Assembly (NCBI GenBank): GCA_963555705.1
Contig: OY743174.1
Location: 59,480,234 to 59,544,233, forward strand
Direction of reading: 5' to 3'
Length of the DNA stretch: 64,000 nucleotides
Source: Ligustrum vulgare
Taxonomy: Eukaryota > Streptophyta > Magnoliopsida > Lamiales > Oleaceae
Part shown: piece after piece, positions 11,082 to 21,717 of the stretch
Layout of the letters: the number at the start of each line of letters is the position of its first letter
How positions within the stretch are numbered: the stretch's first letter is position 1
Notes under the pieces: generated by a model
What the model saw: only the letters and a program-made list of their open reading frames with translations
What the model was told of the DNA's origin: nothing
The model's database searches: none
Translations under genes and position numbers: made by a program

Positions 11082-11610
11082 GACCCAGCTGCAGGCAGTT
11101 TCGGCTGACCAACGTACGACCGAAACTGCCCTTTCGGTCGACCAGGTGGTCGACCGAAATAAGTTCGGTCGACCGAAATTAACTTTCGGTCGACCGAAAG
11201 TCCTCCGAATGAAATAACGGGGTTTTTTGTGCAATTTCTCAAACTTCTTATTTTTCACTTTTTGTATATATTTGGGAAGTCTTCCAAACCCTAGCTTAGT
11301 TGTTGTTGAATATTGAAGACTCCATTAAGAGCATTTGAGAGAGGTAAATCCTTTCTTTTCTTGTAACTTTTATTGGAATTTATTTCAACTTATATATTGA
11401 GAGTTTGTCTTGTGTATGTGTTGATATTTATTCCTCAAGTCTTGGTATTTGTCTTAATCTCTCCATTGGGCTAGGGTTTGTCAATCCTTGAATTTTGGTT
11501 GGGTTAAACTTGGGTCAAGATTTCCTATTTATTACCTATTTTAGCTTTCTTGGGTTGATCCATTATTGTTGTAGGAATTTTTTGTTTAATCACCAAAGGG
11601 GTTCGCATCA
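10829..11610 (+). repeat. 3' LTR of Ty3/gypsy element
   Basis: 782 bp, TGATGAGAATCC to GGTTCGCATCA. Its first 253 bases are coding (end of the pol frame). By eye it differs from the 5' LTR by three substitutions and two indels (4 bp and 19 bp, both longer here). The 19-bp indel is one extra palindrome unit near 11160-11178. Confidence 0.94.
11028..11200. repeat. Palindrome array in 3' LTR
   Basis: Same array as 4969-5122 with one additional 19-bp TTCGGTCGACCGAAA unit. The first two palindromes lie inside the pol frame and encode repeated SVDRK residues; the rest follow the stop codon. Confidence 0.9.
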
Positions 11611-11615
11611 GAACA
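11611..11615. repeat. Target-site duplication GAACA, right
   Basis: Matches 4769-4773. The viral sequence resumes with TGTGAAATGATCAAATATATTAA. Confidence 0.95.
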
Positions 11616-11946
11616 TGTGAAATGATCAAATATATTAATTGATACATGAGCTAGTGAATGTCATATAACTTCAAACAGGAATAAAGGATTAATATCTCAT
11701 AGAACTGATTCGTATAGATATATAAATTTTGATGAACAATTACATATTACTGAATTTGAAGTTAAAGTACCAATACAGATAGGAGAAATAAATCTCCTTA
11801 TACCATGCTATATAGATAATAGTATGGTAAATCCTCATATAATGTTAGGAATGAGTTTCCTAAATGGACTAGATGATTATAGTATAAAACGTGAAGGATT
11901 ATATATAACCCACAATGGTCAAACTATACTATGTAGAAGAACTTAA
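11616..11946 (+). pseudogene. Retropepsin-like end of movement-protein ORF, unit A
   Basis: Continues the interrupted ORF after the retrotransposon and matches 21387-21717. The motif seen as IDTGAS in unit B reads IDT-stop-AS here (GGA to TGA). The rest, to ILCRRT and the terminating TAA, aligns well. Stop and following ATG (TAATAAATG) are conserved with unit B. Confidence 0.75.
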
Positions 11947-11949
11947 TAA

Positions 11950-13583
11950 ATGAATAACCAAATAAGTTTTATATTAGTTGTTTATATACAAGTTACCATT
12001 GTTGAAACAAATATAACAACTTGTTCATTAATTGACACAGGAAGTGATATAACAATATTCAAAAGTTTCTTTAATAAAATCATGGAATACTAATGGAAAG
12101 ATAAAAATTACAGGAGTAACAGGAGAAAATACTCAAATAATTAATAGTACTGATAAAATTGATATAATACTTGGGAAGTAAACATATAGTTGTAAATAAA
12201 ATATATAGTTATAACAAATTAGAATGTGATATATTATTAAGAAATGAATTTATACAAGAATTTCAATATTAAAAAAAAAAATTATTACATGATAATGTTA
12301 CAAACACCTTGTGGACATTTATTAAAAATATCAAGAGAATTTAGACCTTACAGAGTTCAGCCAACACAGCGTGGTGATAAATGGGAGAAAAAATCAATTA
12401 CACAAATGAAATAAAAAATAAAAGAATAATATATAAAAAGGTCTTGAAAACGAACATACAAATAAGTATGGAAAAAATCATTGATCAATCAGAAAAAATT
12501 TGTGGAGAGAATTCATTATTATTTTGGAAACCACATCTCCAAAAGCTAAAATAGAACTAACAGAAAATGTTATTATAAGAGTTAGGTCAATGATGAATAT
12601 CAAACAAGATACACAAGAATTTAAAACTCATATAAAAGAATTGATTAACCAAAAATTAATCAGACCTAGTAATGGACCCCATAGTAGTCCAGCTTTCATG
12701 GTAATGAAACATTCTGAACAAAAAAATAGGAAATGCTAGAATTGTGATAAATTATAAAGAATTAAACAAATATATCAAATAAGTACATAGAAACCATTTG
12801 AAAAAATTTATAAATGAATGCAAAAAAACAAAAAAACAAAACAAAACAAAAAAACAAAAAAGGAAATTGTTCTTTCAAATAATAAAGCTATAATAATAAT
12901 AGAAAAATAAGAAATTGATTTTCTTTGATTATCAATAAATAAAAAAGAATAAAATTACAAGCTCACATATCTAAAAATATAGAAAAAATTTCAGATAAAT
13001 TAGAATTAAAAGAACAAATACAAAAATTCTTAGGATGTTTAAATTATGCAGAAGGATTTATTGAAAAAAATTCGAAAAAGAGACATAAAATCCAGATTTT
13101 ACTCAGAAAAACGAATACCAAAAGATGGAGTAATGAGCACACATAAATTGTTAAATCACTCAAGGAAGAATGTAAAAATTTACCAAAATTAAGATTACCA
13201 GATGAAAAAGATAATCTAATAGTTAATACTGGTGCCTCAGATAAATATTCGGCAACAATATTAAAAACAGATCTTAATGAAATTTACAGATATTCCAGTG
13301 GAACATTTAACCAAGCAGAAATAAATTATATTACCCATGAAAAAGAATTGTTAGCAATTATGAGAGGACTAAAAAAGTTCTTATTATTTTTATTATCCAA
13401 AAAATTTATCGTTGAAATTGATAATTCTCAAGTTGTAGGCTTAGTTAAAAATAAATTACCCCAAAACCTCAATATAGGAGGCTCCACAGATGGCAAGCCT
13501 ATTTGGCATTTTATAATTTTGATATAATTCATATTAAATGTGTCAATAATTATCTTGCAGATTTTCTAAGTAGGAATATATAA
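11950..13583 (+). pseudogene. Protease-RT-RNase H, unit A, deleted
   Basis: Matches 21718-23554. Protease motif LIDTGSDITIF is followed by frameshifts near 12065 and 12175. RT starts near 12500, but about 300 bases between about 12775 and 12790 are missing compared with unit B. This removes the RT core including the YVDD box. The segment 12820-12860 is a CAAA-rich slippage tract. A then keeps about 75 bases (12925-13000) that unit B lacks. RNase H follows with several stops. Confidence 0.85.
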
Positions 13584-13590
13584 TTTGCAG

Positions 13591-14652
13591 ATGGATGATA
13601 TTAAAGAGTCATTGATGGATGCCAGAGTTCAAATGAACTTCCTCATAGAGGAAGCTGAGGATATAAAAGATGGAATTGAACAGGTGGCAGAATACCTCCA
13701 ACAAAATGTTAAATTGTTGATGGGACTTTCTGTCTCTCATACCAAATATACCAAACAATTGTGAGACAGAGTTAATTAAATTGAATCACTATTCTAGTCG
13801 TTAAATACCAAACAAGTTTTACCAAATATACCAACAGGTTCAATACAAACAGGTACATCCATTGGAAGCAGTGGTGGACCAACGATTAAAAGAGATGAAC
13901 TAAATACCAGTCCCAAGAAAGTAACCATAAATGAAACCAGTCCTCAAAAAGTAACAATCAATGCAAAAGATGAACATATAAGGGTAATTAAAATTCGTGC
14001 TGAGAAGGAAGATGATTCCCCTTTTTTATCAAGAGAAGACGAATATAAAACTACTGCCAGAATTATATATGAAAGCCAAGAATGTGATTGTTATTATATT
14101 TCGTTTGGAGATCATGTTTACCCACGATTGATCGTTATTTAGGGAGGAGATCCTGTCATGACAAAAATGACAGCAAATTATGAATTTTTGGACCTTATCT
14201 ATTCAAGAAAAGATCTAAAAGAAATTGAAAATTTGATGATTTATTAAAAGGAGAAATCTCAAAGTTTGCCCAAGGAAGATCTATATATTTAATATTTTAT
14301 TCAATTAGTCCTGAAATTGATGGAAGGATGTACTATCCTGCTGAGCATATTATTACAATTGGATATGTTGGTCGAAATTTCCAGATAAAAGTTGGAAAAA
14401 AAAAATACTAAACCAGTACCAAATATTACAAGATCATGGTTTATATCTTGAAGGATGTTGAGAATTAAGGTTCTCTACAACATTGCCAAAAACTTGTATA
14501 ATAAAAAATTCAAATGCATATGCCAGTATAATGGATAGACCCTCCTCACTAATGGTGGAAAAGAAAATTCAACAATTTTGAAAGAATACATCAACAAGTT
14601 TGACACTCATCAGATTTAAGGAAGTTTTGTAACCCTACAAGAGGCATGCATT
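13591..14652 (+). pseudogene. Large 3' ORF (transactivator position), unit A
   Basis: Homologue of 23547-24581. Begins at an ATG just after the pol stop. Stops at about 13763, 13778, 13796 and 14142 and a frameshift near 14230 break it. The conserved centre (CDCYYIS, DHVYPRLIV, GGDPVMTKM) is recognisable. Confidence 0.7.
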
Positions 14653-14765
14653 GTCAGAAATTGCCCTGCATGCCAACAAAATTGATGGACAGCTGGTATT
14701 TACTTTATTAAAGAAGGATGAAGTGTGACAAAAAATAGACAGTCCCATGTAAGGGCCATGTAAGG

Positions 14766-15045
14766 AAATAAATAATAGAGGGACAGGTGTGTCCTTGTAA
14801 TAAATAATAGAGGGACATGTGTATCCTTATGTGTCCTTATAGTATTGTGAAAAGCTGTAAAATTACTAAGTCTATGATGTAAGAAGTGATGTAATTGTGT
14901 CCAATGTAACATTATAAATAGAGGCCTCCAAGCTAGTTGAAAGGAAGGGATCACTTGAGCACTCAACCTGTGAGAAAGCTAAAAAATCCTTTGTCTTTGA
15001 AAGTTCTCATACCAACCTTGTATCAATCTTCATATTATCAATAAA
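14766..15045 (+). promoter_or_regulatory. Viral genomic promoter and poly(A) signal, unit A
   Basis: A tandem pair of TAAATAATAGAGGGACA-like repeats (14766-14830) is followed by paired TGATGTAA motifs spaced like the as-1 element (14875-14883, 14887-14894), a TATAAATA box (14913-14920), and AATAAA at 15040-15045. Transcription would start near 14945. A poly(A) signal about 120 bases past the TATA box is the caulimovirid arrangement that gives terminally redundant genomic RNA. It aligns with 24774-25016. Confidence 0.75.
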
Positions 15046-15382
15046 ATTCCGATCGTTTTTTAAAAAGATATGAGTTTCTAACTTTCTGTCTTCTAAATCT
15101 TATTTCCTACAAGAAGATATATTATTAAGAAAACTCTCTACACTTTGTCCGAAATATTTTCCAGGCAAATGTTATACAGTGAAGGCTTGGATTCAGGTGA
15201 TGCTAATTACTCGTAAAGGCAGGAGGTCGTTGAAGGGAATGATAGCAGGAACCTGTGAGCCTGAAGGTCACTAACATCAAAAGGAGAATATAAAGGTACA
15301 AAGAACAGGAAAATAGTTTAGTATTTTAATACATCTGTCTTTATGGAATTAAGATGAAGAAGAACTGTTTAAACAAGTTATT

Positions 15383-15731
15383 ATGAGAGAATTTAGAATT
15401 ATTAAATTTAATTATCAAAACAATCCTTATAAGGAGGAATATCATAGCATAATTGAACATTTATTCATGCATAAACAATTTACTAGACCCAATAATGAAA
15501 TAAAAAAGTTATATCATGTCTATATGCCATACTTGTTAGCTATTTTTCCTAAATTAAAAGAATTATTAGGAATAGAAATTACAAAATAAGTCATTTACTT
15601 TTGGCTCGATAGTGATTATACTGAAATAAATAATATATTTAGGATATGTGTTTAGTAGCGATAATGATTATGATCCAATAATAGACTATATCAGTAGTGG
15701 AAGAGACAAATCTTTCTTTACCTGTTTTTGA
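15383..15731 (+). pseudogene. Viral small ORF a, unit A, broken
   Basis: Homologue of 25343-25696. It starts at the same ATG and shares FNYQN, YHSIIEHLFMHKQFTRPNNE and YHVYMP. A TAA at 15587-15589 (CAA or TCA class in unit B) and a later frameshift break it. Function unknown. Confidence 0.65.
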
Positions 15732-15765
15732 ATATTTTGATATCTTGAATGAAAGAAATTACATC

Positions 15766-16122
15766 ATGAGAAAATTCAGATATAAGAGAGGTCCATATAA
15801 AGTTGAAAAGAATATTAAAAATAAAAGAGGAATTGATAATGAAATTGAAATTAATAAAATAGGATATCAAGAACAATTTTATGCTTCACAAGAGATATTA
15901 AAAAGTTTTAAAGAAAATTTGATAGAAATTTTTGTTAGAGGTACTGTAAGATTTATAGTAATACAAGATATCCAATATATAATTGATAAACTAGAAAAAA
16001 GAAAAAAGAAAATTTCAAAGTATAATATACCATTTGAACTAAGCTTGAATATCATGACTGATATAGATATTATTAATTCTCAAACACTGATAGAATTTGA
16101 AAAGTTACTTGAAATTTTATAA
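15766..16122 (+). CDS. Viral small ORF b, unit A, open
   Basis: 118 codons from ATG 15766; the frame is open upstream to 15697. It is basic at the N-terminus (MRKFRYKRGPYK), then helical, ending IINSQTLIEFEKLLEIL. It overlaps no other viral gene here apart from the end region of small ORF a. Unit B has the same ORF broken by a frameshift. No family recognised; the basic start could bind nucleic acid, which is a guess. Confidence 0.6.
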   Translation: MRKFRYKRGPYKVEKNIKNKRGIDNEIEINKIGYQEQFYASQEILKSFKENLIEIFVRGTVRFIVIQDIQYIIDKLEKRKKKISKYNIPFELSLNIMTDIDIINSQTLIEFEKLLEIL

Positions 16123-16175
16123 ATTATTTTACAACTACTTTATACCTCTGTGTTTGCAGTTTAATTTTAAAAATA

Positions 16176-16397
16176 TCTGGATATACAATTAAAGGACTAG
16201 ATAATTTGTTAGAAAGAATAATGGAAAAAATAAATAAAATTACATCTCAATTAATGGATATAGATGAATCACTTGAAGAATATTATATACTTTCAGAAAA
16301 TTGTGATCAATATATTGTAGACTATTCCAATACATTACAACAAAGAATGGATTTATATAATAAAATCATGACCAATGATAATACAACATTAATATAA
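16176..16397 (+). pseudogene. Viral small ORF c1, unit A, start lost
   Basis: Reads SGYTIKGLDNLLERIMEK and onward to TAA 16395-16397. The unit B copy starts MPGYTIEG; here the ATG is changed, so the first ATG in frame is 16206 or later. A helical coiled-coil product. The stop overlaps the ATG of c2 (TAATG). Confidence 0.6.
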
Positions 16398-16618
16398 TGT
16401 CAAGATATACAATCAAAGGATTAGATAACCTGTTGGATAAATTGAAAGAAAAGATGGAAGATATTAAACATCAAATAAAAAGTGAAAATATATCTTCTGA
16501 AGAATATAATAAGCTTTTAGAAAAATACGAATAATATATTTCAGATTATTGTATTTTACTAGACTAAAGAATGGATTATATGCAAAAAGTTTGTCTAACA
16601 ATTTATCAACATGAAAGT
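16397..16618 (+). pseudogene. Viral small ORF c2, unit A, nonsense
   Basis: Starts MSRYTIKGLDNLLDKLKEK, a paralogue of c1. TAA at 16532-16534 replaces the CAA seen in unit B, and a second stop lies near 16565. Confidence 0.6.
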
Positions 16619-16626
16619 TTAAATTT

Positions 16627-17033
16627 ATGGACACTTCACAAGCATCAATTTCTAATAATAATGATCATAGACTGTATTTGGAGAACAAAGAAATTTCATT
16701 CTTATTAGCTATTGCTGAAAAATCTAAAAATTTACATTTTGTTGGACAATCTAAATTAAAAAATATATACAAAGATATTGACTACTCTTGCTTAAATAGA
16801 ATAGAATTTAATTCTGTCGAAACAACTAAAAATATAAATACAGTTTATAGAATTATAAAAGAATACAAAGATATATAAGAAGTTTCAGAAGGAATAATAT
16901 TATGATATATAACTAAAAGAGATCATCCCAAATCCCTTGAGAAATTATCACAATATAGAACATTTTTAGAAGAATTTAAAAGGTTAAAAAATATAAATAT
17001 AATAAGAAGTACTTGATTAAATCAACCTAACTA
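16627..17033 (+). pseudogene. Viral small ORF d, unit A, broken
   Basis: Starts MDTSQASISNNNDHRLYLEN. Open for 83 codons to TAA 16876-16878, whereas unit B continues to a C-terminal part with DHPKSFEKLSQYR. In A that part (about 16925-17033) is also readable but carries stops. Function unknown. Confidence 0.6.
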
Positions 17034-17165
17034 AGTTAAAGATATATCTTATTAAGAAAATAGATCATTTCATTAAGGGTAAAATAGACAATATACAAAG
17101 AAAGACCATTCCTATAAACTAAATGTTTGACAAAGCCAATCCAATAAATCCCCCCCCCCAAAAAA

Positions 17166-17408
17166 TATGGTGGGATACCTTAGAAATGGCCTAATTAAAT
17201 TGGTCTTTTGTGAAAATAACCAAAATTCTTATCAATTCATTAAAATAGCCTTAAACAGTAGGAACTACCAAGTTTACCCTTAAATACCATATTACAACTA
17301 AGCCTATTAATTTACAAAAGTTACAACTTAGTCCTTAAAACTTTACATTAATTTTGTTTATATAATTTTATTTGATTTTTGTTCGCTCATAGTAGCACCC
17401 CCTCACTT
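17166..17408 (+). other. Leader between units A and B
   Basis: AT-rich, follows the C-run at about 17152, and aligns with 430-689. It shows that the end of unit A runs straight into the leader of unit B without host DNA in between. Confidence 0.7.
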
Positions 17409-17421
17409 TGGTATCAGAGCC
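17409..17421 (+). promoter_or_regulatory. tRNA-Met primer-binding site, unit B
   Basis: TGGTATCAGAGCC, a perfect match to the plant initiator tRNA-Met complement. It lies about 2.5 kb downstream of the nearest viral promoter (14913), much further than the several hundred bases usual in caulimoviruses. Confidence 0.88.
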
Positions 17422-17423
17422 AT

Positions 17424-18120
17424 ATTGCAGATCTAAAAAATAAATATTATATAACACAAATTAAAAATAAATATATAATATATACATCAAGATTTATGAT
17501 TATGCATAAATTAATATTACCCGATAATTATAAAATAGAAATCTTGAGAACTTTAAGAGACTTAAACAAAGATATAAGAAAATACATTTATGATCTAATA
17601 AATTTCGACATAATAAAAGAAGATTTTATCATAAACGAAATATTAGATTTAATCCACAAAGATATACTAGAAGAATTATACAAAGATTATAGAAATGGAT
17701 TATCATAGAGGAGAACCCTTATTAATCAAATATCTAGATATGAAAACAAATGAAAAATTAGATTCAATAATAGAACAAAGAGGAAATCTATTAGACCAAA
17801 TGATAGAAGAAAGAGATATAAAAAGAAAATGATTTCTAAGACTAAAATCATTAGAAAGTAAAAGAAAATACTTTAATATAATTCTAAAACAATTACCTAA
17901 TATACTTATGATCATAAATAACAAAGAAAAAATCAATATGGAAAAATATGATATAACTGGAGAAATAAAATATTACATAAAAAGTTATAGAGTACAACAA
18001 AGAAAAACGATGTTAAGATCAATTAAAGAATTTTGTGAATATAATATAATGATATGTAAAGAAGTAAAATATGATACAGAATTAAGATTAGAAGTTGAGC
18101 ATATCAAAGGAAAAATTTAA
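17424..18120 (+). pseudogene. Viral ORF1, unit B, broken
   Basis: The ATG seen in unit A after the primer site reads ATT here. The frame is open to TAG at 17706-17708; a frameshift follows, then a TGA near 17830 and the intact end from 17938 (MEKYDITGEIKYY). It includes about 190 bases absent from A. Ile/Lys/Asp-rich, helical, no recognised family. Ends TAATG, overlapping ORF2. Confidence 0.58.
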
Positions 18121-18632
18121 TGACAGAATTTCCAGAAATAAAATTTGAAAAACAAATAATAGAAAATATTAATCTACTAGTATGATCTTACCAAATAAAA
18201 GGAGCTAATACAACTATGTTTCAACAATTAAGCTCATGGGGAGAATCCGATGGATTTCTTAATATGCAATTAAATTGGATAAGTGCATTTTTATGGCAAA
18301 CATATAAAAACATAAATTTACAAGATAAATTAGTCATTGAAGAATTACAACAATTAAATATACAGGATATGAATATCAAAGAAAAATTACAAAATATTCA
18401 AAATAAACTAACAATACAATTCAAGGAAATAAAAGAAATGATAGGAGAAGTTAAAACTATAGATGAAGAAATCTTAAAAGAATTTCAAATAAATTCAGGA
18501 GAATTTATCAATCAAGATAAAATTGGAATAATTATAGAAAAAATAGATAAATTAAATGAGAATATAAGAAAGAATGAAAACGAAAAAATTATAAAAGAAA
18601 AAATAAAAAAATATAGAAATAAAAATAGATGA
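18120..18632 (+). pseudogene. Viral ORF2, unit B, one nonsense codon
   Basis: The ATG overlaps the ORF1 stop. The only break seen is TGA at 18183-18185, where unit A has AGA. From 18216 the frame is open for 138 codons: FQQLSSWGES, LNWISAFLWQTY, then a long heptad-repeat tail. The stop lies in ATGA, overlapping the ORF3 start at 18629. Confidence 0.62.
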
Positions 18633-19075
18633 TATGTATGACAGACTATTTAAGGTACAAAAAACTCAAAAACCAAGAGTATAAAATGTCAATAAGCGAA
18701 TATATTGAAGATCTAAAAATATTAATAAAATCATTGATAGGTGATGTTCAAGAAGTAAAAAATGAATTAAAAGAAGTAAGAAATAATATAAATATACTAA
18801 AACTAGAAATTAGAGAATTCAAAGAAAATAATAAAACCAAAGATAAGAAAATAGATAAAAAATTCATAGAAAAAGAAATATTTAGAATAGGAAAAAAGCA
18901 TTTCGAACAAGAAAAAATTATAATAGAAGCAGGAAGTATGGATGATGAATTCAGGAGAAACATATTACCAAAAATATTAGAGGAAGAATTAGAATTACAA
19001 AAATTTATAGAAAAAACTTTAGGAAAACTAAAAGCTGAAGAAAAAATTGAAGAAGACCGAGACAAAAATGAATGA
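18629..19075 (+). CDS. Viral ORF3, coiled-coil protein, unit B
   Basis: 148 codons, intact. Residues about 20-75 are a continuous heptad pattern (YIEDLKILIKSLIGDVQEVKN and onward). A short conserved C-terminal block contains MDDEFRRNILPKIL, followed by an acidic end. It lies directly before the capsid gene and overlaps it by 8 bases (ATGAATGA). Position and coiled coil fit the virion-associated protein of caulimoviruses; sequence alone does not prove this. Confidence 0.65.
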   Translation: MICMTDYLRYKKLKNQEYKMSISEYIEDLKILIKSLIGDVQEVKNELKEVRNNINILKLEIREFKENNKTKDKKIDKKFIEKEIFRIGKKHFEQEKIIIEAGSMDDEFRRNILPKILEEELELQKFIEKTLGKLKAEEKIEEDRDKNE

Positions 19076-20412
19076 AGAATTAGATTTGTTTATAGAAAAT
19101 TTTGACCAATTAAGCATAGAAAGTTTTGATGAATACCAAGTTTTAATGAATACTAGAGGAGTACCTAACCCTGCTCCTATAGGAACTTCTAAACAAGAAT
19201 TACCAGATCCAGATGAAAGTTATGCACCCTTATTTAGTAAACCGCACCGGCAATATTATGATAGAATTAGAGATAGACAACCACTCAGGGGAAATAAATA
19301 TAAAGATAGGTTTGAACCAAATAATAATTATGATAAACCTATTAATCATTGAGGAACAAAATTAGATTTGGATTGTAAAATAAATACTAAAAAAAGCCTT
19401 ATTAACTTGGGCAGATTCAATGATACTATTTTTTTTATACAATAAAGATGATACATGGGAAAATACTGATAGAATGATAAATTTTTTAGTAGCATCTTTT
19501 GAAGGACATGTTAGAAATTGGTGGGAAGGAATAAGTAGTGATACGAAAGCATTAATAAGAAGAAATGTACAGACGGAACTAATAAAATCAGATAGAAAGG
19601 GAATAGAAAAGTTAGTAGATTATATTGCGGATGAATTTTTAGGAGAAAATTAGATAAGTAATTCTGAAGCAGAATCAATAAGAGAAAAAGATAATGCAGG
19701 AGTAAGATTAATAAATTTAACAATATGTGATATGTGTAAAATCAAAGAATATACTTGTGAGTTTAAAGAATACTATTATGTTCAATTCTATAGTAATGAA
19801 AATCAAGAAGTATAGAGAGATATGTATTACAATAAATTACCAGGTTCATGGGGAATATACTTTAAAATAGAATTTGAAAAATTTATTAGAGATAACCCTA
19901 GAATACCTAAAACATTAGGAATAAGAATAAAATTCATATTTGAAAGATTAGCATATATATGTCAACAAAGACAATTATTAAAGAAATCAGGAAAATTAAC
20001 CAGAATATGTTGTGAAGATATGGAAAAATCTACTCAATGGGGATGTAACCCTGAAAGAAGAAGAAATAATAATAAAAGAAAATATAAAAATAGAAAGTTT
20101 AAAAAATTCAGAAACTTCAGGAAAAAATATATAAAACCTAAGAGAAGATATTACAAAAGAAGATATAATCCAAATAAAAGACAGAAAAATAAAACTTATA
20201 AGAAAGACAAAAGCCAATGTAAATGTTGGAATTGTGAAAAAATGAGACATATAAGCCCTGATTGTAATAAAAAGAAGGTTAAAATGTTACAAAAAGAATA
20301 TCTAGAAATAGAAAATGAACTAAGTGAAATATCAGACATTGAAGAATACTATGATCAAGAAGTTTATATAAGTGAAATAGATTCAGAAAGTAATGAATCA
20401 GAATCAGAATAA
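19068..20412 (+). pseudogene. Capsid protein gene, unit B, frameshifted
   Basis: Starts at ATG 19068 with an acidic N-terminus. Stops at 19350, 19651 and 19813 and a frameshift near 19390 break it. The core has FEGHVRNWWEGIS and YNKLPGSWGIYF. A very basic region (20050-20215, Lys/Arg/Tyr) is followed by a CCHC knuckle CWNCEKMRHISPDC and an acidic Ser/Glu tail. Basic stretch plus single CCHC plus acidic tail is the capsid layout of Caulimoviridae. The last 196 codons (19822-20412) are open. Confidence 0.82.
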
Positions 20413-21717
20413 AGAAATATAAGAAATAGAAGCAAATAATAACATAAATAAACAAGAATACGAAGGAATAGAAAGTTATGGATTAAAGGTAACTTTTGAT
20501 AATAATAAGTTCAGGAAAATACAAAAATTATCTTTAGATTTGAAAATAGGAAAATGAGAAATATTAGATAGAATATGGAAAAGAGAAAAAGTAGCAATAA
20601 ATTAATATCATAAAATTGAAAGGGCAATAGATTTAGAACCACTCAAGGAACACACAAATTAAATCTTTTAACAAAAAATACAGTTGCAGAATTATTAACA
20701 AAGATCAATAGAAAACAAAGTGAAAAGATTCAATATGTTTACTTAGCAGGTATCCAAATAATGTTTAAATCCCCGTTTAGAGAAAGATTAGATTCACCTT
20801 TAACTGTAAGTTTACATGATGGAAGAATTATAAATTTAAAAGACAGTCATTTAGGAACAGTAGAAGGAAATCTAGCATATAAGAAACTAATATTTACATG
20901 TTACCCAAAATATTGTACATCATTAAAAGATAGAAATTTTAATGAAGTTTTAGGATTACACTTCAAATTACATAAAGATGATATAATGGAACCAGGAGAT
21001 AAAATTATGACTATAGAATACAGAGCATTATACACATTTACTAATTCTAATTATGGAAACATTTATTCTAAAAAACCATATATTGAAACTCATAAAGAAT
21101 GTAAAGATTTTGGTAAAGCTGTAGAACCAGATAAACAAATAAGTTTAGTTCCAAGAAACTATGAACTTACTATAACAAAAAATAAACCAGAAATCATAGA
21201 GTTACGAGAAGAAGAATACCCTAATAATAACATAACATTTGAAGATGGCAGATTAATTAGGAGATCAGCAAGTTTACCTAATAGAAAACAATTAGGAGAA
21301 ACTAGTAATACAAAAGAAATAAAACTTAATAGAAATGCTGGAAATATGAAAATAGAAGGTGAATATTTTAATGGAATAGAGCATATAAAAGGATCAAATA
21401 TATTAATTGACACAGGAGCTAGTGAATGTCATATAGCTTCAAATAGAAATAAAGGACCAATATCTCATAGAATTGATCCATATAGATATATAAATTTTGA
21501 TGGACAAGTACATATGACTGAACTTGAAGTAAAAGTACCAATAAAAATAGGAGAAATAAATCTCCTAGTGCCATGTCATGTAGATAGTAGTATGGTAAAT
21601 CCTCAAGTATTATTAGGAATGGGCTTTCTAGATGGACTAGAAGATTATAGTATAAAACGTGAAGGATTATATATAACTCATAATGGCCAAACTATACTAT
21701 GCAGAAAAGCTGAATAA
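20413..21717 (+). pseudogene. Movement protein with retropepsin-like C-terminus, unit B
   Basis: The 5' part (20413-20760) is broken by stops and a frameshift. From ATG 20761 the frame is open for 318 codons. The 30K movement-protein core is at codons 1-30 of this piece (GIQI upstream, then LDSPLTVSLHDGRI). An Asn/Lys/Glu-rich linker follows. Codons 210-318 form a retropepsin-like domain with ILIDTGASECHI (Asp at about codon 217) and LLGMGFLDGL near the end. The TAA is followed at once by the ATG of the protease-RT ORF. Product would be a plasmodesmata-targeting movement protein. Whether the second domain is a working protease is unknown. Confidence 0.78.

Larger units (their letters stand above)
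4774..11610 (+). mobile_element. Ty3/gypsy LTR retrotransposon, nearly intact
   Basis: A complete 6.84-kb element: LTRs of 759 and 782 bp beginning TG and ending CA, 5-bp target duplications, tRNA-Met primer site, purine tract and one gag-pro-RT-RH-IN reading frame broken by one stop. By eye the LTRs differ at three bases plus 4-bp and 19-bp indels, so insertion is recent compared with the decay of the surrounding virus. The order RT-RNase H-integrase is Ty3/gypsy. Protease motif [14 protein letters not shown] motif YFDDILIYS and a coding end reaching into the LTR suggest a CRM-like chromovirus, but lineage needs a phylogeny. Confidence 0.95.

Noticed and set aside
17379..17423. Start of viral ORF1 in unit B upstream of the primer site
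   Set aside because: Only a TTG would start it and it would translate the primer-binding site; unit A shows the ATG lies after the site.
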